Of a stretch of 34,677 nt of DNA, positions 1 to 8,474 are shown one piece after another. Position 1 is the first letter of the stretch. Every line of letters begins with the position of its first letter. Below the pieces are notes generated by a model. That model had not been told where the DNA came from. It saw only the letters and a list, made by a program, of their open reading frames with translations, and ran no database searches. The position numbers and the translations under genes are program-made. The DNA comes from UBA4246 sp045113475 (GTDB lineage Bacteria; Bacillota; Clostridia; Christensenellales; Aristaeellaceae): contig JBGUIY010000326.1 in NCBI GenBank assembly GCA_045113475.1, forward strand, positions 1 to 34,677, written 5' to 3'.

Positions 1-1117
<1,117 letters not shown>

Positions 1118-1132
1118 AATAAGGTTTCTCCT

Positions 1133-1699
1133 TTACAAAAGGCCCAACAGGCCCAGCGTCAGACCGCCCGCGCCGCACAGCGCCATGGTCAGGATCGGGT
1201 TCAGCTTGAATTTCCTCAGGGCGAAGAAGGCACCGGCAAACAGCGCCATCGCAGCCCACTGCGCGTTTTCCAGGCTGACCTGCTGACGCCCGCCGAAGGC
1301 CACCTGCAGCAGCATATTGAGTCCGGCCGCGCCGATGAGCGCCACGACCGCCGGGCGCAGAGATGCCAGCACGCCCTGCAGCATGGGCAGCTCCCGGTAC
1401 TTCCGATAAATGAAAGCCAGCAGCGAAGCGAGGAACAGCGAGGGCAGGATACAGCCGAAGGTAGCGATGACCGCGCCTGGCATCCCGGCAACCCTCAGGC
1501 CCACAAAGGTCGCTCCATTCAAGGCGATCGGACCGGGCGTCATCTCCGCGATGGTCGCCAGATCCATGAACTGTTCCGCCGTCAGCCAATGATGCAGGTC
1601 GACCGTCTGGCTTTGGATCAGCGGGATCGCCACATAGCCGCCGCCAATGGAGAACAGGCCGATCTGCACGAAGCTCAGGAACAATTGCAGCAATATCAC
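1133..1699 (-). CDS. CHR (chromate transporter) family half-size protein, second of pair
   Basis: This 188-residue membrane protein is one CHR domain. Family hallmarks visible are FSIGGGYVAIPLIQ near residue 20 and TPGPIALNGATFVG near residue 60, followed by several hydrophobic segments. Half-size CHR proteins are usually encoded as tandem pairs that form a heteromeric, oppositely oriented transporter. I start it at a GTG at 1699, because the preceding CHR gene's stop overlaps it (GTGA) and the CHR homology begins right there. A longer reading from 1837 would only add out-of-family residues antisense to nothing known. Its neighbours are sugar-metabolic enzymes rather than chromate or metal resistance genes, so the anion carried is unknown; sulfate or an organic acid would suit the setting better (inference). 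Confidence 0.88.
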   Translation of the reverse strand: MILLQLFLSFVQIGLFSIGGGYVAIPLIQSQTVDLHHWLTAEQFMDLATIAEMTPGPIALNGATFVGLRVAGMPGAVIATFGCILPSLFLASLLAFIYRKYRELPMLQGVLASLRPAVVALIGAAGLNMLLQVAFGGRQQVSLENAQWAAMALFAGAFFALRKFKLNPILTMALCGAGGLTLGLLGLL

Positions 1700-2268
1700 G
1701 GCTGTCCGCCCCCTTTCCGGCTGTACAGCACCAGAACGACACCCGTGACGGCAGCAGCCAGGATGATCCAGATCACGTTTACCCTGAAAAAGAAGGTGGC
1801 AGCGAAAGCAGCGGCCATCACCGCATAGTGCGCCCATTGCCTGGTTTTCAGCACATTTTTGCCCAGACTCAGGGATACGTCCAGGATCACTGCCGCCACC
1901 CCGCAGGACATGCCCTTGAGCACCAGAGCCACGTAGCGGTTCTCTGCAAACAGGTTATAAAACAGCGAAATGACGGATATGATCGCTACCGGCGGGATCA
2001 CGGTACCCAGCACCGCAGCCGCCATGCCCGCGAAGCCGCCCACCTTCCATCCTACCAGAATGGCAGCATTGACGGCGATCGCGCCGGGGCAGGACTGAGC
2101 CAGGGCGGTCATATCCAGCATTTCCTGCTCGTCGATCCAATGCAGCTCGTCCACGAATTTGCGCTTCATGAAGGTCACGATCACAAAGCCGCCGCCAAAG
2201 GTAAAGGCGCTGATATACAGCATGCTGAAAAACAGCGTCAGCAGGCGTTTCCTGCGGGGTTGTTCCAT
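1696..2268 (-). CDS. CHR (chromate transporter) family half-size protein, first of pair
   Basis: This 190-residue integral membrane protein is the first member of the tandem CHR pair. Visible hallmarks are FTFGGGFVIVTFM near residue 25 and SCPGAIAVNAAILVG near residue 60, followed by hydrophobic stretches VIPPVAIISVISLFYNLF and a C-terminal membrane segment before a basic tail. The start at 2268 has GGAG upstream and lies 10 bases after the LarA-like gene's stop. Its own stop overlaps the GTG of the partner, so the two are translationally coupled. Family members move oxyanions such as chromate or sulfate in exchange for another ion. In this carbohydrate operon, export of an anion released from the substrate is possible but unproven. 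Confidence 0.9.
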   Translation of the reverse strand: MEQPRRKRLLTLFFSMLYISAFTFGGGFVIVTFMKRKFVDELHWIDEQEMLDMTALAQSCPGAIAVNAAILVGWKVGGFAGMAAAVLGTVIPPVAIISVISLFYNLFAENRYVALVLKGMSCGVAAVILDVSLSLGKNVLKTRQWAHYAVMAAAFAATFFFRVNVIWIILAAAVTGVVLVLYSRKGGGQP

Positions 2269-2278
2269 GTAACTCTCC

Positions 2279-3775
2279 TCAGCCTCCGCAGGGATGGGCA
2301 GGCGCGCCGTCCCGGAAATGGCTGTTCTCTTCCGGATTCTTCATGCACAGGTGCACGGCAGCCGTGGTGAAGGTCTTCGGCAGGGCCAGGATATTGGGCG
2401 TTTCGCCCACGAATTTCCGCTTGGCGTCCTCCAGCGCCTCCTCCACCGTCGCCCGGGTCTTGAGGCCCATGCCACGGGCGATGCCCGGCTCACGCGCGCC
2501 GACGATGTAGATGGCGCTGGTGTGCATTTCGGCCAGGTGGCCGCAGCTCATCATGGAGAAGCCGTGGAAGGGATGGAAGGCGTTCGCGAAGCGGTATTTC
2601 CGGATGTATTCCTCGTTGGTGGCGAAGTATTCGCCGTAGCGGTTCATGTCCGGCAGGATCTGCATATAGTCGTGCTGGAACATCTCATACAGTTCGGGCA
2701 GGTACGGCCAGCGCTCCTTGTGGAACCATCCGTCGCAGATGGAGGGCACGATGAACACGCAGCGGTCGGACAGCACCCGCTTGTGCCGGATGACCTGCGC
2801 GGACAGCGCCTGCATCATCTGGATGGGATTGGTGCCCATGCCCGCGCCGTAATGGAAATCGGTGGGCATACCGAACACCACCACGTCGTATTTCTTTTCG
2901 GCCCAGTGCACATAGGTGCGCCTGTCCGCCGTTTTCCAGGACACGGGCTGCATTTCCTTCGCGTAACCGGAATTGATCTCGATCTGGCGCGATTTTGTAT
3001 CCAATACGGCATCGCAGCAGAAGAACCTCTTGCCCATCTTTTCTTCCATCCACATGCCCTGCTGGTCGAACTTGTCGCGCATGAGGCTGCTGGTGGACAC
3101 GGGCACGAAGTCCGGCCGGTGCATGACCTGGGGCACATGGTGGGCCGCGATGCTCCTCCAGTGGCTGATGCCGGTGGCGCAGTGCTTGTAGCCGCCGGAA
3201 TATCCGCCGTATGGATTGCCCTGGGTATGGCCGATCAGGATGGCGAGGTCCGCGTCGTACACATATTTGTTCATGATCACGTGGTCTCCCTGGGGCGTGA
3301 AGCCCAGGTCGACCAGATGGTCGTAGTCTTCGCTGTCGTGGCTGGTGATCTGGCCGGAATACCAGAACTCGCTGAACAGCTCGTCGCCCAGGATCTGCCT
3401 GGCCTCGTTCTGGGGCGTGCGGGGATGCAGGCCGTTGGAGAACAAAAGCAGGACATTTTCTTTTTTGATCCCGGCGGCATACAGCTCGTCCAGGCAGGCG
3501 CGGATGGCCACCTTGCGGTGGCTGGTGGGCTGGCAGCCGCCCTTCACGATGTCCGGGATGACGAAAACTACCGTCTCCTTGCCCTTAGCGTACTCCGCCA
3601 GGGGCTCCATGCCGATGGGATGGCGGATGGAATCCAGCGTGGCCTGATACAGGCTCTCCCAGTCCTGAGGCAGGCAGGGCGGATCCGGCACCGTTTCCCC
3701 GGGGATGAACACGTCGGTGGTATCCGGCAGATTGGCGTTCATAAAGCCGTGGCCGTATTCAAACTGAAGCTGCAT
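2279..3775 (-). CDS. LarA-like (lactate racemase family, DUF2088) protein
   Basis: This 498-residue cytoplasmic protein belongs to the LarA family, which uses the nickel-pincer nucleotide cofactor to racemise or epimerise alpha-hydroxy acids by hydride transfer. Aligning by motif, SNGLHPRT (residues 113-120) matches the loop holding the first catalytic His (H117). GGYSGGYK (190-197) matches the cofactor-attachment motif, with K197 in the lysine position. The His exactly 16 residues later (H213) matches the nickel ligand. The second catalytic His, ten residues before the Lys in LarA, is Asn187 here. It therefore probably binds the cofactor but has altered chemistry or substrate; a sugar-derived hydroxy acid would suit the operon. 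The start has GAGGAGG upstream and lies 12 bases after the TIM-like stop. No cofactor synthesis genes (larB/C/E) are in the window. The family call is good; the reaction is unknown. Confidence 0.82.
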   Translation of the reverse strand: MQLQFEYGHGFMNANLPDTTDVFIPGETVPDPPCLPQDWESLYQATLDSIRHPIGMEPLAEYAKGKETVVFVIPDIVKGGCQPTSHRKVAIRACLDELYAAGIKKENVLLLFSNGLHPRTPQNEARQILGDELFSEFWYSGQITSHDSEDYDHLVDLGFTPQGDHVIMNKYVYDADLAILIGHTQGNPYGGYSGGYKHCATGISHWRSIAAHHVPQVMHRPDFVPVSTSSLMRDKFDQQGMWMEEKMGKRFFCCDAVLDTKSRQIEINSGYAKEMQPVSWKTADRRTYVHWAEKKYDVVVFGMPTDFHYGAGMGTNPIQMMQALSAQVIRHKRVLSDRCVFIVPSICDGWFHKERWPYLPELYEMFQHDYMQILPDMNRYGEYFATNEEYIRKYRFANAFHPFHGFSMMSCGHLAEMHTSAIYIVGAREPGIARGMGLKTRATVEEALEDAKRKFVGETPNILALPKTFTTAAVHLCMKNPEENSHFRDGAPAHPCGG

Positions 3776-3787
3776 AGCAATCCCTCC

Positions 3788-4630
3788 TCAACCCACACAG
3801 TTCTGCATATAGATGCTGATGATCTCCAGGTATTCGTCCGGATAGAAGCCGATCTCCCCCTGGAACCGGGTCAGGGCGATGAGCCCGCCGTCGATCTCGG
3901 GAATGGACGCCAGCATCGCGGCGTTCTCCTTCTTCAGTCCCCCGCCGTATACGACCGGCAGGCCGCCGGAGCGCTCCTTGATAAACCGCGCGATGGGCGC
4001 GATCACGTCCGCGCCGGGCGGGGTCTTGCCCGGGCCGATGGCCCAGATGGGCTCGTAGGCGACGATCACATTGGCGGTATCGATATCCCTGAGGCCTATC
4101 TCCAGCTGTTCCCCCAGCACATCCTGCCAGTGTTCGCGCTCCTCCGCCTTCTCGCCGATGCAGTAGGTGACTGTCATGCCCTGGCTGACCGCACAGCGGA
4201 TCTCGCTGTTCAGCAGCCGGTTCACCGCAGCGGTATCGGCAATGCCCGCCTCCTGCAGCACGCCCAGCTTGTCCGCCCGCTCCTCGCAGTGGCCGATGAT
4301 GGTACTGGTGACGCCCAGCGCCCTCATGGACGCCGCCGGCCGGTTGCTGGTATACGCGCCGAAGTTGACCCCAGGCGCCACATCCTGCCGGTACACGCTC
4401 TGGCAGCCCACCTCGATCATACTGCCCTCGCCGGCGGCCTCCGCCGCCGTAATGACGTGGGCTTCCGGGAAATACATGGGGAATCGGGCGGCGCCGCGGT
4501 ACTGCTCCAGTTCGTCCCTGACCCGGGAGACGATGGTCTTCGACCAGCTGTTTCCCCGCGCCAGGCGGTTGACGCCGCCCATGGCCGCGGGCACATCGAA
4601 ACGTTTCAGGTTCAGGCACAGATGCTTCAC
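3788..4630 (-). CDS. triosephosphate isomerase family protein
   Basis: This 280-residue TIM-barrel protein carries the full catalytic set of triosephosphate isomerases: Asn7 and Lys9 (CLNLKR, for the usual NWK), His114 in IIGHCEER (usually IGHSERR), and Glu193 in AYEPIWAIGPGKTP with the flexible loop 6. TIM interconverts glyceraldehyde 3-phosphate and dihydroxyacetone phosphate. The loop near the active His is changed (Ser to Cys) and the protein is about 30 residues longer than usual. That is typical of paralogues placed in sugar operons, some of which act on four-carbon ketose phosphates. It lies 2 bases after the aldolase stop, so the two are coupled, which fits processing of the aldolase products. 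Canonical TIM activity or a specialised isomerase are both possible. Confidence 0.88.
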   Translation of the reverse strand: MKHLCLNLKRFDVPAAMGGVNRLARGNSWSKTIVSRVRDELEQYRGAARFPMYFPEAHVITAAEAAGEGSMIEVGCQSVYRQDVAPGVNFGAYTSNRPAASMRALGVTSTIIGHCEERADKLGVLQEAGIADTAAVNRLLNSEIRCAVSQGMTVTYCIGEKAEEREHWQDVLGEQLEIGLRDIDTANVIVAYEPIWAIGPGKTPPGADVIAPIARFIKERSGGLPVVYGGGLKKENAAMLASIPEIDGGLIALTRFQGEIGFYPDEYLEIISIYMQNCVG

Positions 4631-4632
4631 GG

Positions 4633-5787
4633 TCAGATTCCCTCCTTCTTGTACTTGTCCGCCATCTGTTCCAGCGTCACCGGCCGGATCAGGTGGCTCT
4701 TGCGGTAGCTGCCGAACTGCACCAGCAGCGGCGCGATGGATTCCATGACGCCGTCCTTCATGCAGGCGACGATCCGGCCCACGTCCTCATTGGGGATATC
4801 GCCGGTGATCACGGTATCGATCATGCACTGCAGGTAGTTGCGGGGATCAAAATTCCCGGGCGCGGCGGTCATTCTCGCGTATATATCGCCAATGGCCGGA
4901 CTGCGCTGGAGTTCGGGATGGTCCAGGAAGAGCTTCAGGATGTTCCTGGTGCAGGCCAGGCGGATGTCCGTATCCACATTGATCTTGTTGATGCCGCACT
5001 TTGCCACGTCCACCAGCTGGTCCACGTCGATGCCAAAAGCGTTTTCCAGCTTTCCGCCCATTTCGTTGATCTGCGCCACGTATTCCTGCGGCACGGTGGA
5101 GGAGCCGTGGCTGACCAGGAAACCATTGATGTGTTCATGCATCATGCATTCCTTGGTGGCGATGGCGATCTCCCGGCGGATGCGGGTATCCTTGCCCTTG
5201 TTCGCGCCGTGGCAGGTGCCGTAACTGATCGCCAGGGCGTCGCACCCGGTCTTTTTGAAGAAGTCCACTGCCTGCATGGGATTGGTGTAAGTGCTGGTGG
5301 CGGAGAACACATGATCCTCCACCCCGGCCAGCACGCCCAGCTCGCCCTCCACGGTCACGCCAAAAGTATGGGCGTACCGGACGACCTCCCTGGTCAGGGC
5401 GACGTTATCCTCGTAGGGCAGGCTGCTGCCGTCGATCATGACCGAGGTGTACCCGCCGTCGATGCAGGCCTTCACGCTTTCCAGGCTCTTGCCGTGATCC
5501 AGGTGCAGGGCGATGGGCACGGGGCTGCTTTCCCCGCAGGCCCTGACTGCGTCGCCGATGGCCTTCGCGCCTTTCCGCTTCTGCTCGATGGTGCCGTGCA
5601 TGAAGTCCTCCGCGCCGCCCATATAGGCGTTGGAAGCTTCCGCACCCTGCAGGACCGCGCCGGAATGGAGCAGCTCGTGCACCCTGACGGCCGCTTCGAT
5701 CTGGCCGTAGCTGTTCATATTGAAGGCCGCCTGTCCGTAACGCCAGGTATCGGCTGCCTCCAGAATGACTCTCATAGGAACTAACAT
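4633..5787 (-). CDS. class II (zinc) ketose-bisphosphate aldolase
   Basis: This zinc-dependent class II aldolase, about 384 residues long, cleaves a ketose bisphosphate such as fructose 1,6-bisphosphate to dihydroxyacetone phosphate and an aldehyde (phosphate). Visible active-site elements are HLDHG (catalytic Asp, first zinc His), VEGELG (Glu), SYGTCHG (second zinc His), LVSHGSS (third zinc His), and the phosphate-binding NVDTDIR. I place the start at the ATG at 5787, because GAGGTG sits 6 bases upstream. A GTG at 5796 inside that ribosome binding site would add three residues. It lies 21 bases after the GH3 gene and 2 bases before the TIM gene. Stereochemical preference (fructose, tagatose or another bisphosphate) cannot be read from the sequence. 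It differs clearly from the second aldolase at 26854-27708. Confidence 0.93.
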   Translation of the reverse strand: MLVPMRVILEAADTWRYGQAAFNMNSYGQIEAAVRVHELLHSGAVLQGAEASNAYMGGAEDFMHGTIEQKRKGAKAIGDAVRACGESSPVPIALHLDHGKSLESVKACIDGGYTSVMIDGSSLPYEDNVALTREVVRYAHTFGVTVEGELGVLAGVEDHVFSATSTYTNPMQAVDFFKKTGCDALAISYGTCHGANKGKDTRIRREIAIATKECMMHEHINGFLVSHGSSTVPQEYVAQINEMGGKLENAFGIDVDQLVDVAKCGINKINVDTDIRLACTRNILKLFLDHPELQRSPAIGDIYARMTAAPGNFDPRNYLQCMIDTVITGDIPNEDVGRIVACMKDGVMESIAPLLVQFGSYRKSHLIRPVTLEQMADKYKKEGI

Positions 5788-5808
5788 CGGTGACACCTCG
5801 ATTCCGTA

Positions 5809-8259
5809 TTATTCGATTTCAGATTTGCATGTATAGGTACGCCTGCCCATCAGATCCACAGCGGGGCCGGTGAGCCGGATCGGCTTTTCATCCACGATAT
5901 CCGCGCTGCTGACGCCCAGCTTCAGCTCCGCCGGGCCGGGCTCGACGCCGAAAACCATGTCCTCGTTGTAATATCCCAGGCCGGAAGCTTCCAGCCGGAA
6001 GGTCACTTTGCGGCTTTCCCCCGCTTCCAGGTGCACCCGCCGGAACGCGCCCAGCTGCATATTGGGCCTGATCACATGCGCGCCCGAGAAATGGTAGTAG
6101 AGCTGGAGCACCTGATCGCCGGCCCTGCAGCCGGTATTGGTGACCGTGCAGCTCACGCCGATCGCACCGTCCGTCGGCAGCTCGTCCGCGGAAAGGGTCA
6201 TGGGGCTGACCTCGAACGTCGTATAGCTCAGGCCGTGGCCGAAGGGGAACAGCGGCTCGTCCGTATCATCCACATAGCCGCCGGAGAAAATGGCGCTGGC
6301 GCTTTCGTCGCTGCCGGAGGAATAGCCGGAGCCGGTGCGGTGGTTGTAGGTCAGCGGCAGCTGGCCGATGTGGTGGGGCACCGTGAAAGTCAGGTGGCCG
6401 CCGGGATTGACAGTGCCATCCAGCACATCCGTGAGCACCTTTCCCGCATCCGCGCCGGGCATAAAGGCCTGCACCATGGCGGACACGTGCTCTCTGGCCC
6501 AGGGAAGGGCGAAGATGCCCGGCCCGTAGAGCACCAGTATCACCGGCTTACCGGCGGCGCATACCGCTTCCAGAAGCTGCTGCTGCACACCGGGCAGGGA
6601 CAGCCGGCTGCGGTCCTTGCCCTCACCGCCGGTCACGTTCACCCAGCCGCAGTTGCCGCCCATGGCCATGACGACCACGTCGCTTCCGGAAGCCGTCCGC
6701 ACAGCTTCCTCAAAGCCGGACCGGTCATCGCGGATGATATCGCAGCCCTTCGCGTAGGCCACCTCAAAGCGGTCAGACAGCGCGTCTTTCAGGCTCCGGC
6801 AGCCCATCTTCCTGAGGAGCGTCGGCAGGTCGTACAGTTTTTTCCGGTTCTCTTCATTATAGAGGGCCAGCATCGAGGCAAACAGGTTGCTGCCGGCTTT
6901 CTTGGGTTTGTCGCCGTCCTTGGCCGCCTCGTCGGCGATGCCGTTGAAGGACACTGACTCGTCCTCTTCGGAGCCGGCCTTCATCATTTCGATATAGGCG
7001 GGATAGGTGTAGCCGCTGATGGGATAGCGCAGGCTGTCGGCGTGGGGGCCGATGACCGCCAGCTTCAGGCCCTTTTTCAGCGGCAGCACGCCGTCGTTTT
7101 TCAGCAGGATGATGGACTTTTCCGCTATGCGGCAGCTGACAGCGGCCTTGTCCGCGTTGGTCATGGCAGCCTTCACTTTGTCGATGTCCACATACGGGTG
7201 CTCGAACAGGCCGTATTCGAACTTGATCGTCAGGATGCGCCGCACGGATTCGTCCAGCAGCGCTTCGTCCAGTTCGCCGCTGCGCACGTAGTCGGGCAGC
7301 TGACGGTAAGCGCCGCCCACCGGGATCTCGGTGTCCAGGCCGCCCTTCTTGGCCAGCAGGCCCGCTTCCTTATAAGTGGAGGCGATATGGAAATAGTTGT
7401 ACATCTTCATGATGCCGGCCCCGTCAGAGGTCAGCATGCCCCTGAAGCCCATGGTATCCCTGAGCAGCGTGCGGGCGATCTTTTTGTTGGCGCCCACGCA
7501 CTGGCCGTCGATCTCGCCGTAGTTGGCCATCATGCCGGACACGTCCGCCTCTTTGGCCGCCGCCTCGAAGGGCGTTGCGAAGACCTCGTACAGTTCGCGG
7601 TCGTTGATGCGGCTCACGGCGCAGTTGAGACCTCCCTGGCTCTCCGCATAGCCCAGGAAATGCTTGGCGATGCAGGCAGGCCCGTTCCGCTTGTCCCCCT
7701 GCATGCCCCGGATATAATGGATGCCCATCTGGCTGGTGAGATACGGGTCCTCGCCGTAGGTCTCATAGGTCCGGCCCCAGCGGGGATCCCGGGAAACGTC
7801 GATGACCGGGCTCATGGCGCTGTTGATGCCCACTGCCCGGCTTTCCTGCCCGATGATCGCGGCCATTTCCTCCGCCAGTTCCGGCTCCCAGGTGCAGCCC
7901 ACGTTGATCTGGGCCGGGAAAAGGGTGCCCTCCGCCCCGGGATAGCCGCACAGATTTTCAGACTGCAGCGCCACGGGGATGCCCAGGCGCGTTTCTTCCA
8001 CAAAATAATGCTGCAGCGTGTTGCTGATCTCCGCGATCTGCAGCGGATCCACGATGCCCGCCAGGGAGTACTGGGTAAAGCGGCCATGGCCGTAGGGGAA
8101 CTTTTCCCTGAGCATTTCCAGCGAAACGCTGCCGTCCTTCATGAATCCTGCGGGCAGATCGCCGCAGAGCTGCGCCGCCTTTTCCTCCAGGGTCATGCGG
8201 GAGAGCAGATCTTCCACGCGCTTTTCAACCGGCTGCCGGCTGTCCTTATATAGCTCCAT
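5809..8259 (-). CDS. glycoside hydrolase family 3 beta-glycosidase
   Basis: This 816-residue retaining beta-glycosidase hydrolyses terminal non-reducing beta-linked sugars from oligosaccharides. The N-terminal barrel contains SPVIDVSRDPRWGRTYETYG (about 150-169), KHFLGYAESQGGLN (about 199-212) and the nucleophile Asp279 in GMLTSDGAGI. The C-terminal alpha/beta sandwich contains NVTGGEGKDRSRLSLPG, which supplies the likely acid/base Glu, and the protein ends in a fibronectin-III-like domain with FPFGHGLSYTTFE. An extra low-complexity insert lies around residues 425-460. It is the multi-domain beta-glucosidase/beta-xylosidase type, not the short NagZ type. There is no signal peptide, so it acts in the cytoplasm on imported oligosaccharides. 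It is first in the leftward operon, with AAGGGAG upstream of the ATG at 8259 and its own promoter. Sugar specificity is not determinable here. Confidence 0.95.
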   Translation of the reverse strand: MELYKDSRQPVEKRVEDLLSRMTLEEKAAQLCGDLPAGFMKDGSVSLEMLREKFPYGHGRFTQYSLAGIVDPLQIAEISNTLQHYFVEETRLGIPVALQSENLCGYPGAEGTLFPAQINVGCTWEPELAEEMAAIIGQESRAVGINSAMSPVIDVSRDPRWGRTYETYGEDPYLTSQMGIHYIRGMQGDKRNGPACIAKHFLGYAESQGGLNCAVSRINDRELYEVFATPFEAAAKEADVSGMMANYGEIDGQCVGANKKIARTLLRDTMGFRGMLTSDGAGIMKMYNYFHIASTYKEAGLLAKKGGLDTEIPVGGAYRQLPDYVRSGELDEALLDESVRRILTIKFEYGLFEHPYVDIDKVKAAMTNADKAAVSCRIAEKSIILLKNDGVLPLKKGLKLAVIGPHADSLRYPISGYTYPAYIEMMKAGSEEDESVSFNGIADEAAKDGDKPKKAGSNLFASMLALYNEENRKKLYDLPTLLRKMGCRSLKDALSDRFEVAYAKGCDIIRDDRSGFEEAVRTASGSDVVVMAMGGNCGWVNVTGGEGKDRSRLSLPGVQQQLLEAVCAAGKPVILVLYGPGIFALPWAREHVSAMVQAFMPGADAGKVLTDVLDGTVNPGGHLTFTVPHHIGQLPLTYNHRTGSGYSSGSDESASAIFSGGYVDDTDEPLFPFGHGLSYTTFEVSPMTLSADELPTDGAIGVSCTVTNTGCRAGDQVLQLYYHFSGAHVIRPNMQLGAFRRVHLEAGESRKVTFRLEASGLGYYNEDMVFGVEPGPAELKLGVSSADIVDEKPIRLTGPAVDLMGRRTYTCKSEIE

Positions 8260-8283
8260 AACAAGAGTACTCCCTTCAGATAA

Positions 8284-8296
8284 TTAATTCAATTAA
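8284..8296. promoter_or_regulatory. AT-rich palindrome, putative operator for the GH3 operon
   Basis: TTAATTCAATTAA is a perfect odd-length palindrome lying directly after the -10 box of the leftward promoter, where a repressor would block initiation. It shares the TTAATTC core with the element at 8383-8396. The ROK-family protein encoded at 13709-14968 is the obvious candidate ligand (inference). Confidence 0.5.
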
Positions 8297-8297
8297 C

Positions 8298-8326
8298 AAA
8301 ATACCAGATTTTGAAGTTAATGTCAA
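8298..8326 (-). promoter_or_regulatory. sigma-A type promoter of the GH3 operon
   Basis: On the minus strand TTGACA (8326-8321) is followed after 17 bases by TATTTT (8303-8298). The GH3 start codon is about 40 bases further on. The promoter faces away from the plus-strand promoter at 8355-8383. Confidence 0.7.
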
Positions 8327-8354
8327 TAGATATACCAATAAATATAAAATGATA

Positions 8355-8383
8355 TTGACACGATGGGATTTATCTGCTATTAT
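8355..8383 (+). promoter_or_regulatory. sigma-A type promoter of the DUF4838/ABC operon
   Basis: TTGACA (8355-8360), a 17-base spacer, then TATTAT (8378-8383) form a near-consensus sigma-A promoter about 90 bases before the ATG at 8475. No other gene lies between. Confidence 0.78.
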
Positions 8384-8396
8384 TTAATTCGTTAAA
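8383..8396. promoter_or_regulatory. AT-rich palindrome, putative operator for the rightward operon
   Basis: TTTAATTCGTTAAA has TTTAA/TTAAA arms and overlaps the last base of the -10 box and the expected transcription start. It continues into TAAACTAA, a half-site reminiscent of ROK-family (XylR-like) operators. It mirrors the element at 8284-8296 in position relative to its promoter. Confidence 0.5.
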
Positions 8397-8474
8397 CTAA
8401 CTATCAAGCTGATTGTCCCCTGAATGTGACGGCATCATTCGCGTGGGAAAAGCCGCTGACCGAAGGAGCAGACC

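Noticed and set aside
2294..4708. 804-codon plus-strand open frame
   Set aside because: Antisense to the LarA-like and TIM-like genes, both of which have complete motifs and ribosome binding sites. The antisense product is low-complexity (His/Asp/Gly/Ala-rich).
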